Shown here: positions 26,941 through 34,514 of the stretch, piece by piece
How the letters are laid out: every line of letters starts with the position of its first letter
How positions within the stretch are numbered: the stretch's first letter is position 1
Assembly: GCF_001653515.1 (NCBI RefSeq)
Contig: NZ_LYOY01000040.1
Span: 1,674,001-1,738,000 of the forward strand
Direction: 5' to 3'
Origin: Streptomyces sp. ERV7
GTDB taxonomy: Bacteria; Actinomycetota; Actinomycetes; Streptomycetales; Streptomycetaceae
Length of the DNA stretch: 64,000 nucleotides
Notes under the pieces: model-generated
Database searches by the model: none
What the model saw: only the letters and a program-made list of their open reading frames with translations
Told to the model about the DNA's origin: nothing
Program-made: the position numbers and the translations under genes

Positions 26941-27578
26941 CAGACGTCCCCTCCGATCGTGTTGCGCTCGCTGGGCTGTACGTACACCAGTCCCTCGCCC
27001 TCGAAGCGGATCTGGAACGCCTCGCCCGAGCCCTCGCCGAGCAGGGTGCGGAAGGTCACCCCGGACTGGAAGTGCTGCTGGAGGTTGCCCTGGTGGGCGA
27101 TGTACGCGCCGGGGTCGACCGACAGCGGGTACTGCGCGGAGACCCGCAGCACCACCGCGGGGCCGTCCGAGACGATCGCCGCCTGGCCGTGGCCCTCGAC
27201 CGTGGTCGTGAACAGGCCGTTGCCCTGGGTCGCCCCGCGCAGCCCGGTGAAGGTGGTGCCGGTGCGCAGCCCCGCGTCGGTGGCGAGCAGATTGCTCGCC
27301 TCCACCCAGAGTTTGTCGCCCTGGAGCGAGACCAGGTTGATCTCGGAGGCCCGGTCGGCGAAGTAGCAGGTGCCGTTTCCCTTCACCTCCATCACGGTCA
27401 TGGATTCGCCGGTCAGGCGGCGGGTCACCATGCCGCGGATGCCCTCACCGCCGCCGGACATCTTCTTGAAGGCCATCTGGCCGTCGTAGGCGACCATCGA
27501 GCCGTTCTTCGCCTTGACGGCGTCGCCGGTCATGTCGACGGCAAGCACTTTGCTGCCCTGGAGTCGGAACGTTGCCAC
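26940..27578 (-). CDS. AIM24 family protein (first gene of a set)
   Basis: This encodes 212 residues with the AIM24 domain: MVAYDGQMAFKKMSGGGEG, CYFADRASEINLVSLQGDKL, and GSGEAFQIRFEGEGLVYVQ near the end. It leads a tightly packed run of three diverged paralogues, read leftward and overlapping by one and four bases. This implies fixed stoichiometry and perhaps a hetero-oligomer. The start ATG at 27578 (MATFRLQGSK) opens directly on the fold. It is divergent from the DUF3817 gene across about 180 bases. Confidence 0.88.
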   Translation of the reverse strand: MATFRLQGSKVLAVDMTGDAVKAKNGSMVAYDGQMAFKKMSGGGEGIRGMVTRRLTGESMTVMEVKGNGTCYFADRASEINLVSLQGDKLWVEASNLLATDAGLRTGTTFTGLRGATQGNGLFTTTVEGHGQAAIVSDGPAVVLRVSAQYPLSVDPGAYIAHQGNLQQHFQSGVTFRTLLGEGSGEAFQIRFEGEGLVYVQPSERNTIGGDV

Positions 27579-27757
27579 GCGCTGACGTTAGCGGCCGGGC
27601 CCCCGCCCGACCAGGCCCCGGGATCCCGGCCGGGGGCAACCCCCGCTGCCCGCGGGGACCCCCGCCAAGATCCCGGCACCGCCGATGTCACAATGGAGAA
27701 CGTTTGTGCTTGCGTTCACAAGCAACACCCTCCGACCCTCCCACCGAAGGTGCCCCC

Positions 27758-28102
27758 GTGGACATCAAGACCGCATCCGCTTTCCACCGTCTCCGGCTGG
27801 TCTCGGCCCCCGAGGCCGTCTCCTTCCTGCTGCTGCTCGTGTGCTCGGTGCTGAAGCGGACGACCGACGTCAACGCCGTCCCGGTGATGGGCGCGATCCA
27901 CGGCATCCTCTTCATCCTGTACGTGATCTTCTGGGCCGACGCCTGGAACAAGGCGAAGTGGCCGGTGAAGACCGCCGCCCTGTACTTCGTCCTGTCCGTG
28001 CTGCCGTTCGGCGGCTTCGTGGCCGAGCGCAAGCTCAAGCGCCAGGCCGAGGACGCCCTGATCGCCGCCCGCGCCCGCAAGGAAGGCGTGGTCGGAGCGT
28101 GA
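27758..28102 (+). CDS. DUF3817 small membrane protein
   Basis: This encodes 114 residues with three hydrophobic spans and the DUF3817 pattern: LRLVSAPEAVSFLLLL, then AIHGILFILYVIFWADAW, then a basic C-terminus. The role is unknown. The start GTG at 27758 follows GAAGGTG; the long ORF from 27572 is mostly non-coding. It overlaps the next gene by four bases (GTGA). A paralogue is at 34103. Confidence 0.85.
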   Translation: MDIKTASAFHRLRLVSAPEAVSFLLLLVCSVLKRTTDVNAVPVMGAIHGILFILYVIFWADAWNKAKWPVKTAALYFVLSVLPFGGFVAERKLKRQAEDALIAARARKEGVVGA

Positions 28103-28392
28103 TCGTCGCCTTCTCGGTCACCCCGCTGGGCGTCGGCGAGGACGTGGGGGAGTACGTCGCCGACGCCGTACGCGTCGTACGCGAGTCCGGGCTCCCGAAC
28201 CGGACCGACGCCATGTTCACCTCCGTCGAGGGGGAGTGGGACGAGGTGATGGACGTGGTCAAGCGGGCCGTCGCCGCCGTGGAGGCCCGCGCCCCGCGCG
28301 TCTCGCTCGTCCTGAAGGCCGACATCCGTCCGGGTGTCACCGACGGGCTGACCTCCAAGGTGGAGACGGTCGAGCGCCACCTCTCCGTCTGA
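28099..28392 (+). CDS. MTH1187/YkoF-family thiamine-binding protein
   Basis: This encodes 97 residues, a small ferredoxin-like fold (DUF77) that in studied members binds thiamine or forms tetramers. Markers are VIVAFSVTPLGVGEDVGEYV, the conserved acidic FTSVEGEWDEVMDVV and SLVLKADIRPGVTDGL. The start GTG at 28099 is coupled to the DUF3817 stop by GTGA. The downstream hairpin at 28407-28441 ends the transcript. No thiamine genes are nearby, so its ligand is unproven. Confidence 0.87.
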   Translation: MIVAFSVTPLGVGEDVGEYVADAVRVVRESGLPNRTDAMFTSVEGEWDEVMDVVKRAVAAVEARAPRVSLVLKADIRPGVTDGLTSKVETVERHLSV

Positions 28393-28406
28393 CCGCCGCC
28401 CCGCCC

Positions 28407-28441
28407 GAGCCCCCGGCCGCCCCGCGCGGCACCGGGGGCTC
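28407..28441 (+). terminator. Terminator hairpin
   Basis: GAGCCCCCGG (28407-28416) pairs with CCGGGGGCTC (28432-28441), 15 bases after the thiamine-binding gene stop. It isolates that operon from cslA. Confidence 0.75.
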
Positions 28442-28602
28442 AGCTGTGCCGCGCACGCCGGGCCGAGCCCGCGCACGCCGGGCCAAAACGGTGACGCGGC
28501 ACCTGAAACAAGAACCGCTCACTCGGAGTACTCCAGTCGACACGCCGAAGAATCTCCACTTTTGTGGGGATATCTACCTGGCTCGATCAGCTGGAGGGCA
28601 CA

Positions 28603-30390
28603 GTGCGGTCGGAGAGTCCGTCGGAGCAGTACGACTACGAGACCCACAGCCGGCTCGCCGGACCGCTCACGGAACCGGACAGGGCCGCCTACCGGGTGCG
28701 GTACCGAAGTCTCCTCTCCGCCGAACCCCGCCGAATACGCGCGGTGCTCCTGATGACGCTGGCGCCCGTGCTCACCGCGGTCCTCCTCGTCTACCTCGTC
28801 TGGCCCACCCACTGGGTGGAGCGCGAGGGCGGCGACGAGTGGCTGGTCGGCCTGGACATCGCGATGCTCGTCGCGATCGGCCTGATCGAGCTCTTCATGG
28901 TCGTCAACGTCATCTCGATCGCCCACGCCACGATGGTCGCCAGGGACCCCATACCGGTGTACCCCGAGCCCGGCACCCGGGTCGCCTTCCTCACCACCTG
29001 GGTGCCCGGCAAGGAGCCCATGGCGATGGTCCGGGCCACCCTGGAGGGCGCGGTCCGCCTGCACCACCCCGGCCCCCTGGACGTCTGGCTCCTGGACGAG
29101 GGCGACGACGAACGGGCCAAGGCGCTCTGCGAGGAGCTGGGGGTGCGCCACTTCACCCGCAGCGGCGTCCCCGAGTGGAACCGCGAGAAGGGCCCGCACA
29201 AGGCCCGTACCAAGCACGGCAACTACAACGCCTGGCTCGCCATGCACGGCGGCGCCTACGACTTCTTCGCCTCCGTCGACACCGACCACGTGCCGCTCCC
29301 CAACTTCCTGGAGCGGATGATGGGCTACTTCCGCGACCCCGACGTCGCGTTCGTGGTCGGCCCCCAGGTCTACGGGAACTACGACTCGCCCGTCACCAAG
29401 GCCGCCGAGTCCCAGCAGTTCCTCTTCCACGCGCTGATCCAGCGGGCCGGCAACCGCTACCGCGCCCCGATGTTCGTCGGCACCAACAACATCGTCAGGA
29501 TCACCGCACTGCGCCAGGTCGGCGGGCTCTACGACTCGATCACCGAGGACATGGCCACCGGCTTCGAGCTGCACCGCCGCAAGAACCCCGGGACCGGCCA
29601 CTTCTGGAGGTCCGTCTACACCCCGGACGTGCTCGCCGTCGGCGAGGGCCCGGAGTCCTGGACCGACTTCTTCACCCAGCAGACGCGCTGGTCGCGCGGA
29701 ACGTACGAGACGCTGCTCAAGCAGTACTGGAAGGCGCTGTTCCGGGTCCCGCCCGGGCGGCTCCTCTCGTACACGCTGATGCTCGTCTACTACCCGATGA
29801 CCGCCGTCAACTGGCTGCTCGGCATCGTCAGCTGCGTCCTGTTCCTCTGGTTCGGCGCCTCCGGCACCCAGGTCTCCGCCTCCGTCTGGCTGATGCTCTA
29901 CAGCGACGCGGCCGCCCTCCAGATCGGGCTCTACCTCTGGAACCGCCGCCACAACGTCTCGCCGCACGAACCCCAGGGCTCCGGCGGGCTCGCCGGGATG
30001 GGGATGTCCGCGCTCTCCGCGCCCATCTACCTCAAGTCGCTCGGCTCGGCGGTGCTGCGCACGCGCGGCCGGTTCGTCGTCACCCCCAAGGGCGGCGAGG
30101 CCAGCCCCGACCGGCTGTGGACCTTCCGCATCCACCTCTTCTGGGCCGCGGTGCTCATCGCCTCGCTCGGCGCCTCGGTCCACTACGGCCACACCCATGC
30201 GGCGATGCGCACCTGGGCGGTCCTCGCCCTCGGCATCGCGCTCGCCCCCGTCGCCGTCTGGTCCCTCACCGCCCGGCGCGAGCGCGCGGCCGCCCGCAGA
30301 CGGGCCCTTGCGCGGCCCGCCGAGCCCGCTGACGCGGAGACCGGCCTCGCCGCCCCCGCACCGGCTGCCACGACGACCGGAGGGAACTGA
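28603..30390 (+). CDS. cslA: CslA-type cellulose-synthase-like glycosyltransferase (GT2)
   Basis: This encodes about 595 residues of a membrane GT2 polymerase that makes a beta-glucan at the hyphal tip. Two N-terminal spans precede the catalytic domain, which shows WLLDEGDDE, the metal-binding DTDH (in FFASVDTDHVPLPNF), the base-type TED (DSITEDMATG) and QQTRWSRG (QxxRW). About five C-terminal spans follow. I chose GTG 28603 because GGAGGG sits just upstream; the longer frame from GTG 28564 has no such site. It is followed after three bases by glxA, with cslZ convergent, the known csl arrangement. No PilZ domain is seen. Confidence 0.93.
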   Translation: MRSESPSEQYDYETHSRLAGPLTEPDRAAYRVRYRSLLSAEPRRIRAVLLMTLAPVLTAVLLVYLVWPTHWVEREGGDEWLVGLDIAMLVAIGLIELFMVVNVISIAHATMVARDPIPVYPEPGTRVAFLTTWVPGKEPMAMVRATLEGAVRLHHPGPLDVWLLDEGDDERAKALCEELGVRHFTRSGVPEWNREKGPHKARTKHGNYNAWLAMHGGAYDFFASVDTDHVPLPNFLERMMGYFRDPDVAFVVGPQVYGNYDSPVTKAAESQQFLFHALIQRAGNRYRAPMFVGTNNIVRITALRQVGGLYDSITEDMATGFELHRRKNPGTGHFWRSVYTPDVLAVGEGPESWTDFFTQQTRWSRGTYETLLKQYWKALFRVPPGRLLSYTLMLVYYPMTAVNWLLGIVSCVLFLWFGASGTQVSASVWLMLYSDAAALQIGLYLWNRRHNVSPHEPQGSGGLAGMGMSALSAPIYLKSLGSAVLRTRGRFVVTPKGGEASPDRLWTFRIHLFWAAVLIASLGASVHYGHTHAAMRTWAVLALGIALAPVAVWSLTARRERAAARRRALARPAEPADAETGLAAPAPAATTTGGN

Positions 30391-30393
30391 ACC

Positions 30394-32349
30394 ATGGCCT
30401 ACCGGCCCTCCCCGCGCACCAAGAAGACGCTCCTCGGCGGCGGCGCCGTCGTGCTGCTCGCGGGGCTCAACGCCCCGGCCGCGCTCTCCTTCGCCGAGGA
30501 GCAGTACCACGCGTACCAGATCCGCCAACCCGACTACATGCGCAAGTACGGGGCCTGGGACACCGTGGACATCCCCGCGAAGTACCGCACCAACGCGATC
30601 CACGCGGCCCTGCTGCACACCGGCAAGGTCCTGATCATCGCCGGGTCCGGCAACAAGCAGGAGAAGTTCGACGCGGGCTCCTTCGACACCGTGCTGTGGA
30701 ACCCGAAGGACAACTCGTTCAAGAAGGTCCCCACCCCCGAGGACTTCTTCTGCTCCGGCCACGCCCAGCTCCCCGACGGCCGCCTCCTGGTGGCGGGCGG
30801 CACTGCCCGCTACGAGGTCCTGGACGAGCAGGTGAAGCGGGCCGGCGGCGGGATGCGGGTCAAGAACGAGAACCCGGACAAGCCCGTCACCATCAAGAAG
30901 GGCACCCGGTTCCGCTCCCCGTCGGGCGTGGAGTACCTGTCCAAGTTCGACGTCACCGTGCCCCGGGCCAAACGCGAGTTCGTGGTCGGCTACTACGCGA
31001 CCGGCCAGATGAAGCCGTGGAAGACCAAGGTCACCGCGGCCGAGGCCCGGGTGTTCGTGGAGGCCGCCGCCGAGGGCCCGAAGTCCGTGGCCGTCGACCA
31101 GGCCCAGTACGAGATCGAGGGTCTCAAGGGGGTCGACGCCGACAACACGTACGGCCTCGCCGAGAAGATCACCATGGACAAGCAGGACTTCCAGGGCATC
31201 AGGGCGGCGTACGAGTTCGACCCCAAGGCGGAGAAGTACCTCCCCGTGGCCCCCATGCAGGAGGCCCGCTGGTACCCGACGCTCACCACCCTCCAGGACG
31301 GCCGGGTCCTCGCCGTCTCCGGGCTCGACGACGTGGGCACGATCCTCACGGGCGAGAACGAGATCTACGACCCCAGGACCAAGAAGTGGGGCAAGGGCCC
31401 GTTCCGGTACTTCCCGACCTACCCCTCGCTCTTCCTCACCAAGAGCGGCAAGCTCTTCTACTCCGGCGCCAACGCGGGCTACGGGCCCGCCGACAAGGGC
31501 CGCGAGCCGGGTCTGTGGGACATCGCCACCAACACCTTCAAGAAGATCGACGGTCTCGGTGACGGCGACCAGCTGGAGACGGCCAGCTCACTGCTGCTGC
31601 CCCCGGCCCAGGCCCAGCGGTTCATGCTGCTCGGCGGCGGCGGGGTCGGCGAGTCCAAGAAGTCCACGCCCCGCACCGCGCTGATCGACCTCAACCAGGA
31701 AAGCCCCGCCTTCAAGGCCGGGCCCGCCCTCCCGCAGGGCACCCGCTACCTCAACAGCGTGATCCTGCCCGACGACTCCGTCTTCACCAGCGGCGGCTCC
31801 GAGGACTACCGGGGCCGGGGCGCCAGCAACATCCTCAAGGCGCAGTTCTACGACGCGGGCAGCAACGCCTTCCGCGAGGCCGCCGACCCCACGGTCGGCC
31901 GCAACTACCACTCGGAGGCGCTGCTGCTGCCCGACGGCCGGGTCGCCACCTTCGGCTCCGACTCGCTCTTCGGCGACAAGGACAACACCAAGCTCGGCAA
32001 GTTCGAGCAGCGCATGGAGATCTACACCCCGCCCTACCTCTACCGGGACAAGGACAAGCGCCCGGCCCTCGGCGACGGCCCGCAGGCGGTCGGCCAGGAC
32101 CGCCGCGCCACCTTCCCCACCGCCCACCCCGAGCGGATCGCCAGGGCCCGGCTGATGCGGCCCAGCGCCGTCACCCACACCACGGACGTCGAGCAGCGCT
32201 CGATCGACGTACGCCTGACCAAGGACGGGAACTCGGTGACGGTCGAGGTGCCGCGCGACAAGGCCCTCGTCCCGCCCGGCTGGTACATGCTCTTCGTCAC
32301 GGACGCCGAGGGCACGCCGTCCGAGGCGAAGTGGCTGCTGATCGACTGA
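30394..32349 (+). CDS. glxA: GlxA-type radical copper oxidase (galactose oxidase-like)
   Basis: This encodes 651 residues with an N-terminal membrane anchor or signal (TLLGGGAVVLLAGLNAPAAL) and a Kelch-type beta-propeller (about 60-540). A C-terminal Ig-like domain contains the last copper ligand. Cofactor residues are visible by comparison with galactose oxidase. Cys120 (DFFCSGHAQLPDG) and Tyr294 (EARWYPTLTTLQDGRV) are the expected Cys-Tyr crosslink pair, Tyr-His in GRNYHSEALLLPDGR gives the axial Tyr and one His, and THTTDVEQRS supplies the second His. In S. lividans GlxA is needed for glucan deposition and development. The start ATG at 30394 follows GGAGGG. It is coupled to cslA. Confidence 0.95.
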   Translation: MAYRPSPRTKKTLLGGGAVVLLAGLNAPAALSFAEEQYHAYQIRQPDYMRKYGAWDTVDIPAKYRTNAIHAALLHTGKVLIIAGSGNKQEKFDAGSFDTVLWNPKDNSFKKVPTPEDFFCSGHAQLPDGRLLVAGGTARYEVLDEQVKRAGGGMRVKNENPDKPVTIKKGTRFRSPSGVEYLSKFDVTVPRAKREFVVGYYATGQMKPWKTKVTAAEARVFVEAAAEGPKSVAVDQAQYEIEGLKGVDADNTYGLAEKITMDKQDFQGIRAAYEFDPKAEKYLPVAPMQEARWYPTLTTLQDGRVLAVSGLDDVGTILTGENEIYDPRTKKWGKGPFRYFPTYPSLFLTKSGKLFYSGANAGYGPADKGREPGLWDIATNTFKKIDGLGDGDQLETASSLLLPPAQAQRFMLLGGGGVGESKKSTPRTALIDLNQESPAFKAGPALPQGTRYLNSVILPDDSVFTSGGSEDYRGRGASNILKAQFYDAGSNAFREAADPTVGRNYHSEALLLPDGRVATFGSDSLFGDKDNTKLGKFEQRMEIYTPPYLYRDKDKRPALGDGPQAVGQDRRATFPTAHPERIARARLMRPSAVTHTTDVEQRSIDVRLTKDGNSVTVEVPRDKALVPPGWYMLFVTDAEGTPSEAKWLLID

Positions 32350-32366
32350 CGGGAGTGGCCCCTGGC

Positions 32367-33401
32367 TCAGGCCGTCGAGCGGCGGGCCAGGCCCAGCGCG
32401 TACTCCGGCCACCAGGCGCCCGCCGCCGGCCCGCCCCGGCAGGTCCCGTCCGAGTCACCGGGCCGCTTGATCCACAGATACGCGTCCAGCAGCGGGTCCC
32501 CGGTGCTGGTGCTCGGCGGGGTGCCGAGCGCCCGGCCGGGCGGGTTGCACCAGGCCTGGTCGCGCTCGTCCAGGAGCGGCCCGGCGCCGTTGCGGCTGGT
32601 GTCGATCACGAAGTGCTTGCCGCCGAGCCCCTGGGAGACCTTGGCGCCGTACGCGCGTACGGTCTCGTCGGTCTGGAAGTTGGAGACGTTCAGCGCGAAC
32701 CCGTCGGCGCGGGCCACCCCGGCCCGGGTCAGCGGCTCGACCAGCTTGGCCGGGTCGGGGATCCACGCCGGGTTGCCCGCGTCCAGGTAGACCTTGGTGT
32801 TCGGCAGCTTCTTGAAGTGGTCGATCGCCTCGTTCAGCAGCTGGTAGCGCTCGTCCCAGTGATCGGGCGTGGTGCAGCCGTCGACCATGTGGGCCACCGC
32901 GTCCGGCTCCAGGACCACGATCGCCTTGGCATCCCCGATCGCGTCGCCGAACATGCCGTACCAGGTGCGGTACGCGGCCACGTCCGCGGCGCCGCCCGCC
33001 GAGAGCCCGCCGCAGTCGCGGTGCGGGATGTTGTACGCCACCAGCAGGATCGTGCGCCGGTCCTTGGCGGCGCCCGCCACCGCCTTGCGGATCCCGGGCC
33101 CGGGGTTGTCCCACGCGGGCCAGTCCGCCATCGGCCGGTCCGCGATCCGCCGCAGCGCCTCGGCGTCGGCGGTGCGCCCCTGTCCCTCCCAGATCTTGAT
33201 CTGCTGGGCGGCGCTGCTGTCCGGATCGACCCAGAAGGGCCCGCCGGGCGCCGGTTCGGCGCCCTCGCCGGTGGAGTGGCGCTGGGCGGAGGTGGCGCCG
33301 GGGTCCGGGTCCGGGTCGGGGGAGCCCGAGCAGCCGACCGCCACGGTGAGCAGGGCGGCGGCGAGGAGGGTGCGGTGCCGGGCATTTCTGTGCCGGGACA
33401 T
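32367..33401 (-). CDS. cslZ: GH6 family endoglucanase-like lipoprotein (CslZ)
   Basis: This encodes 344 residues. A lipoprotein signal (LLAAALLTVAVGC then SGS) is followed by an Asp/Pro linker and a GH6 catalytic domain. The catalytic acid is in VVLEPDAVAHM, DNPGPG and SRNGAG line the substrate cleft, and CNPPGRALG is near the end. It would trim the glucan made by CslA/GlxA at the cell surface. The start ATG at 33401 follows AGGGAG; the much longer upstream frame is spurious. It is convergent with glxA, only 17 bases between stops. Confidence 0.92.
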   Translation of the reverse strand: MSRHRNARHRTLLAAALLTVAVGCSGSPDPDPDPGATSAQRHSTGEGAEPAPGGPFWVDPDSSAAQQIKIWEGQGRTADAEALRRIADRPMADWPAWDNPGPGIRKAVAGAAKDRRTILLVAYNIPHRDCGGLSAGGAADVAAYRTWYGMFGDAIGDAKAIVVLEPDAVAHMVDGCTTPDHWDERYQLLNEAIDHFKKLPNTKVYLDAGNPAWIPDPAKLVEPLTRAGVARADGFALNVSNFQTDETVRAYGAKVSQGLGGKHFVIDTSRNGAGPLLDERDQAWCNPPGRALGTPPSTSTGDPLLDAYLWIKRPGDSDGTCRGGPAAGAWWPEYALGLARRSTA

Positions 33402-33536
33402 GCGGCTCCCTGGGGTCACAGGCGTACACAGGACGGCAGCAATCGTGACATAACGGTCACTCCCCGCGGGGGAGCGCCACGGGCCGAACTGTGAGACGGG
33501 GCTGACCGGCATATGACCAGTCGGTAAGGTCGATCC

Positions 33537-34046
33537 GTGCCGAAGCCGCTCAGCCTCCCGTTCGACCCCATCGCCCGCGCCGACGAACTCTGGCAGCAGC
33601 GCTGGGGACCGGTCCCCTCGATGGGGGCGATCACCTCGATCATGCGCGCGCACCAGATCCTGCTCGCCGAGGTCGACGCGGTCGTCAAGCCGTACGGGCT
33701 GACCTTCGCGCGGTACGAGGCGCTGGTGCTGCTCACCTTCTCCAAGGCGGGTGAGCTGCCGATGTCCAAGATCGGCGAGCGGCTGATGGTCCACCCGACG
33801 TCGGTGACCAACACGGTGGACCGGCTGGTCCGGTCCGGTCTGGTGGACAAGCGTCCCAACCCGAACGACGGGCGGGGCACGCTGGCGTCCATCACGGACA
33901 AGGGGCGCGAGGTCGTCGAGAACGCGACGCGGGATCTGATGGAGATGGATTTCGGGCTCGGGGTGTACGACTCCGAGGAGTGCGGCGAGATCTTCGCCCT
34001 GCTGCGGCCCCTTCGCGTCTCGGCGCGCGACTTCGAGGACGAGTAG
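33537..34046 (+). CDS. MarR-family transcriptional regulator
   Basis: This encodes 169 residues, a winged-helix protein with recognition region MSKIGERLMVHPTSVTNTVDRLVRSGLV and wing KRPNPNDGRGTLASIT. The start GTG at 33537 follows AAGGT. It is divergent from cslZ across 135 bases that contain short imperfect repeats, so it could control cslZ, itself or the downstream DUF3817 gene. The ligand is unknown. Confidence 0.9.
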   Translation: MPKPLSLPFDPIARADELWQQRWGPVPSMGAITSIMRAHQILLAEVDAVVKPYGLTFARYEALVLLTFSKAGELPMSKIGERLMVHPTSVTNTVDRLVRSGLVDKRPNPNDGRGTLASITDKGREVVENATRDLMEMDFGLGVYDSEECGEIFALLRPLRVSARDFEDE

Positions 34047-34102
34047 CCCCCGAAGGCGGGCCCGGCCAAGATCGCGGGTTGGCGGCCGTTACGCTCGTAG
34101 GC

Positions 34103-34441
34103 ATGAAAAAGAGCGTGCTGACCCGGTATCGGGTGATGGCCTACATCACGGGCGTCCTCCTCGTCCTGCTGACCCTCGGCGTCATCGCCAAGTACCTGCT
34201 GGACATGGACGGCGCGGCCGACTTCACCAAGATCGTGGGCATCGCGCACGGCTGGCTGTACGTCCTGTACCTGGTCTGCGCCTTCGATCTCGGCTCCAAG
34301 GCGAAGTGGCCGGTCGGCAAGCAGCTGTGGGTGCTGATCGCGGGCACCATTCCCACCGCCGCCTTCTTCGTCGAGCGCAAGGTCTCCCGCGAGGTAGAGG
34401 CCCTGGTCACGGACCCGGCGCCGGTCGCGGCCCAGGCGTAA
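34103..34441 (+). CDS. DUF3817 small membrane protein
   Basis: This encodes 112 residues with three hydrophobic spans: YRVMAYITGVLLVLLTLGVI, IAHGWLYVLYLVCAFDL and LWVLIAGTIPTAAFF. A charged tail follows. It is a paralogue of the protein at 27758. The start ATG at 34103 follows a purine-rich stretch. A clear terminator follows at 34447-34470. It was probably co-transcribed with the MarR gene 56 bases upstream. Function unknown. Confidence 0.87.
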   Translation: MKKSVLTRYRVMAYITGVLLVLLTLGVIAKYLLDMDGAADFTKIVGIAHGWLYVLYLVCAFDLGSKAKWPVGKQLWVLIAGTIPTAAFFVERKVSREVEALVTDPAPVAAQA

Positions 34442-34446
34442 CCCCA

Positions 34447-34470
34447 CCGCCCACGGAGAACCGTGGGCGG
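34447..34470 (+). terminator. Terminator hairpin
   Basis: CCGCCCACGG, an AGAA loop and CCGTGGGCGG form a perfect 10-base stem five bases after the DUF3817 stop. Confidence 0.85.
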
Positions 34471-34482
34471 TCGGCCATCGAC

Positions 34483-34506
34483 ATTTACTAGGACGTCCTA
34501 GTAAAT
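34483..34506 (+). promoter_or_regulatory. Perfect 24-bp palindromic operator before icmA
   Basis: The half site ATTTACTAGGAC is followed directly by its exact complement with no spacer, ending eight bases before the icmA start codon. It covers the region where transcription and ribosome binding begin. This looks like the site of a dimeric repressor, TetR type most likely. The TetR gene at 36735 is a candidate but has a different palindrome in its own upstream region. Confidence 0.85.
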
Positions 34507-34514
34507 TCGAAGGT

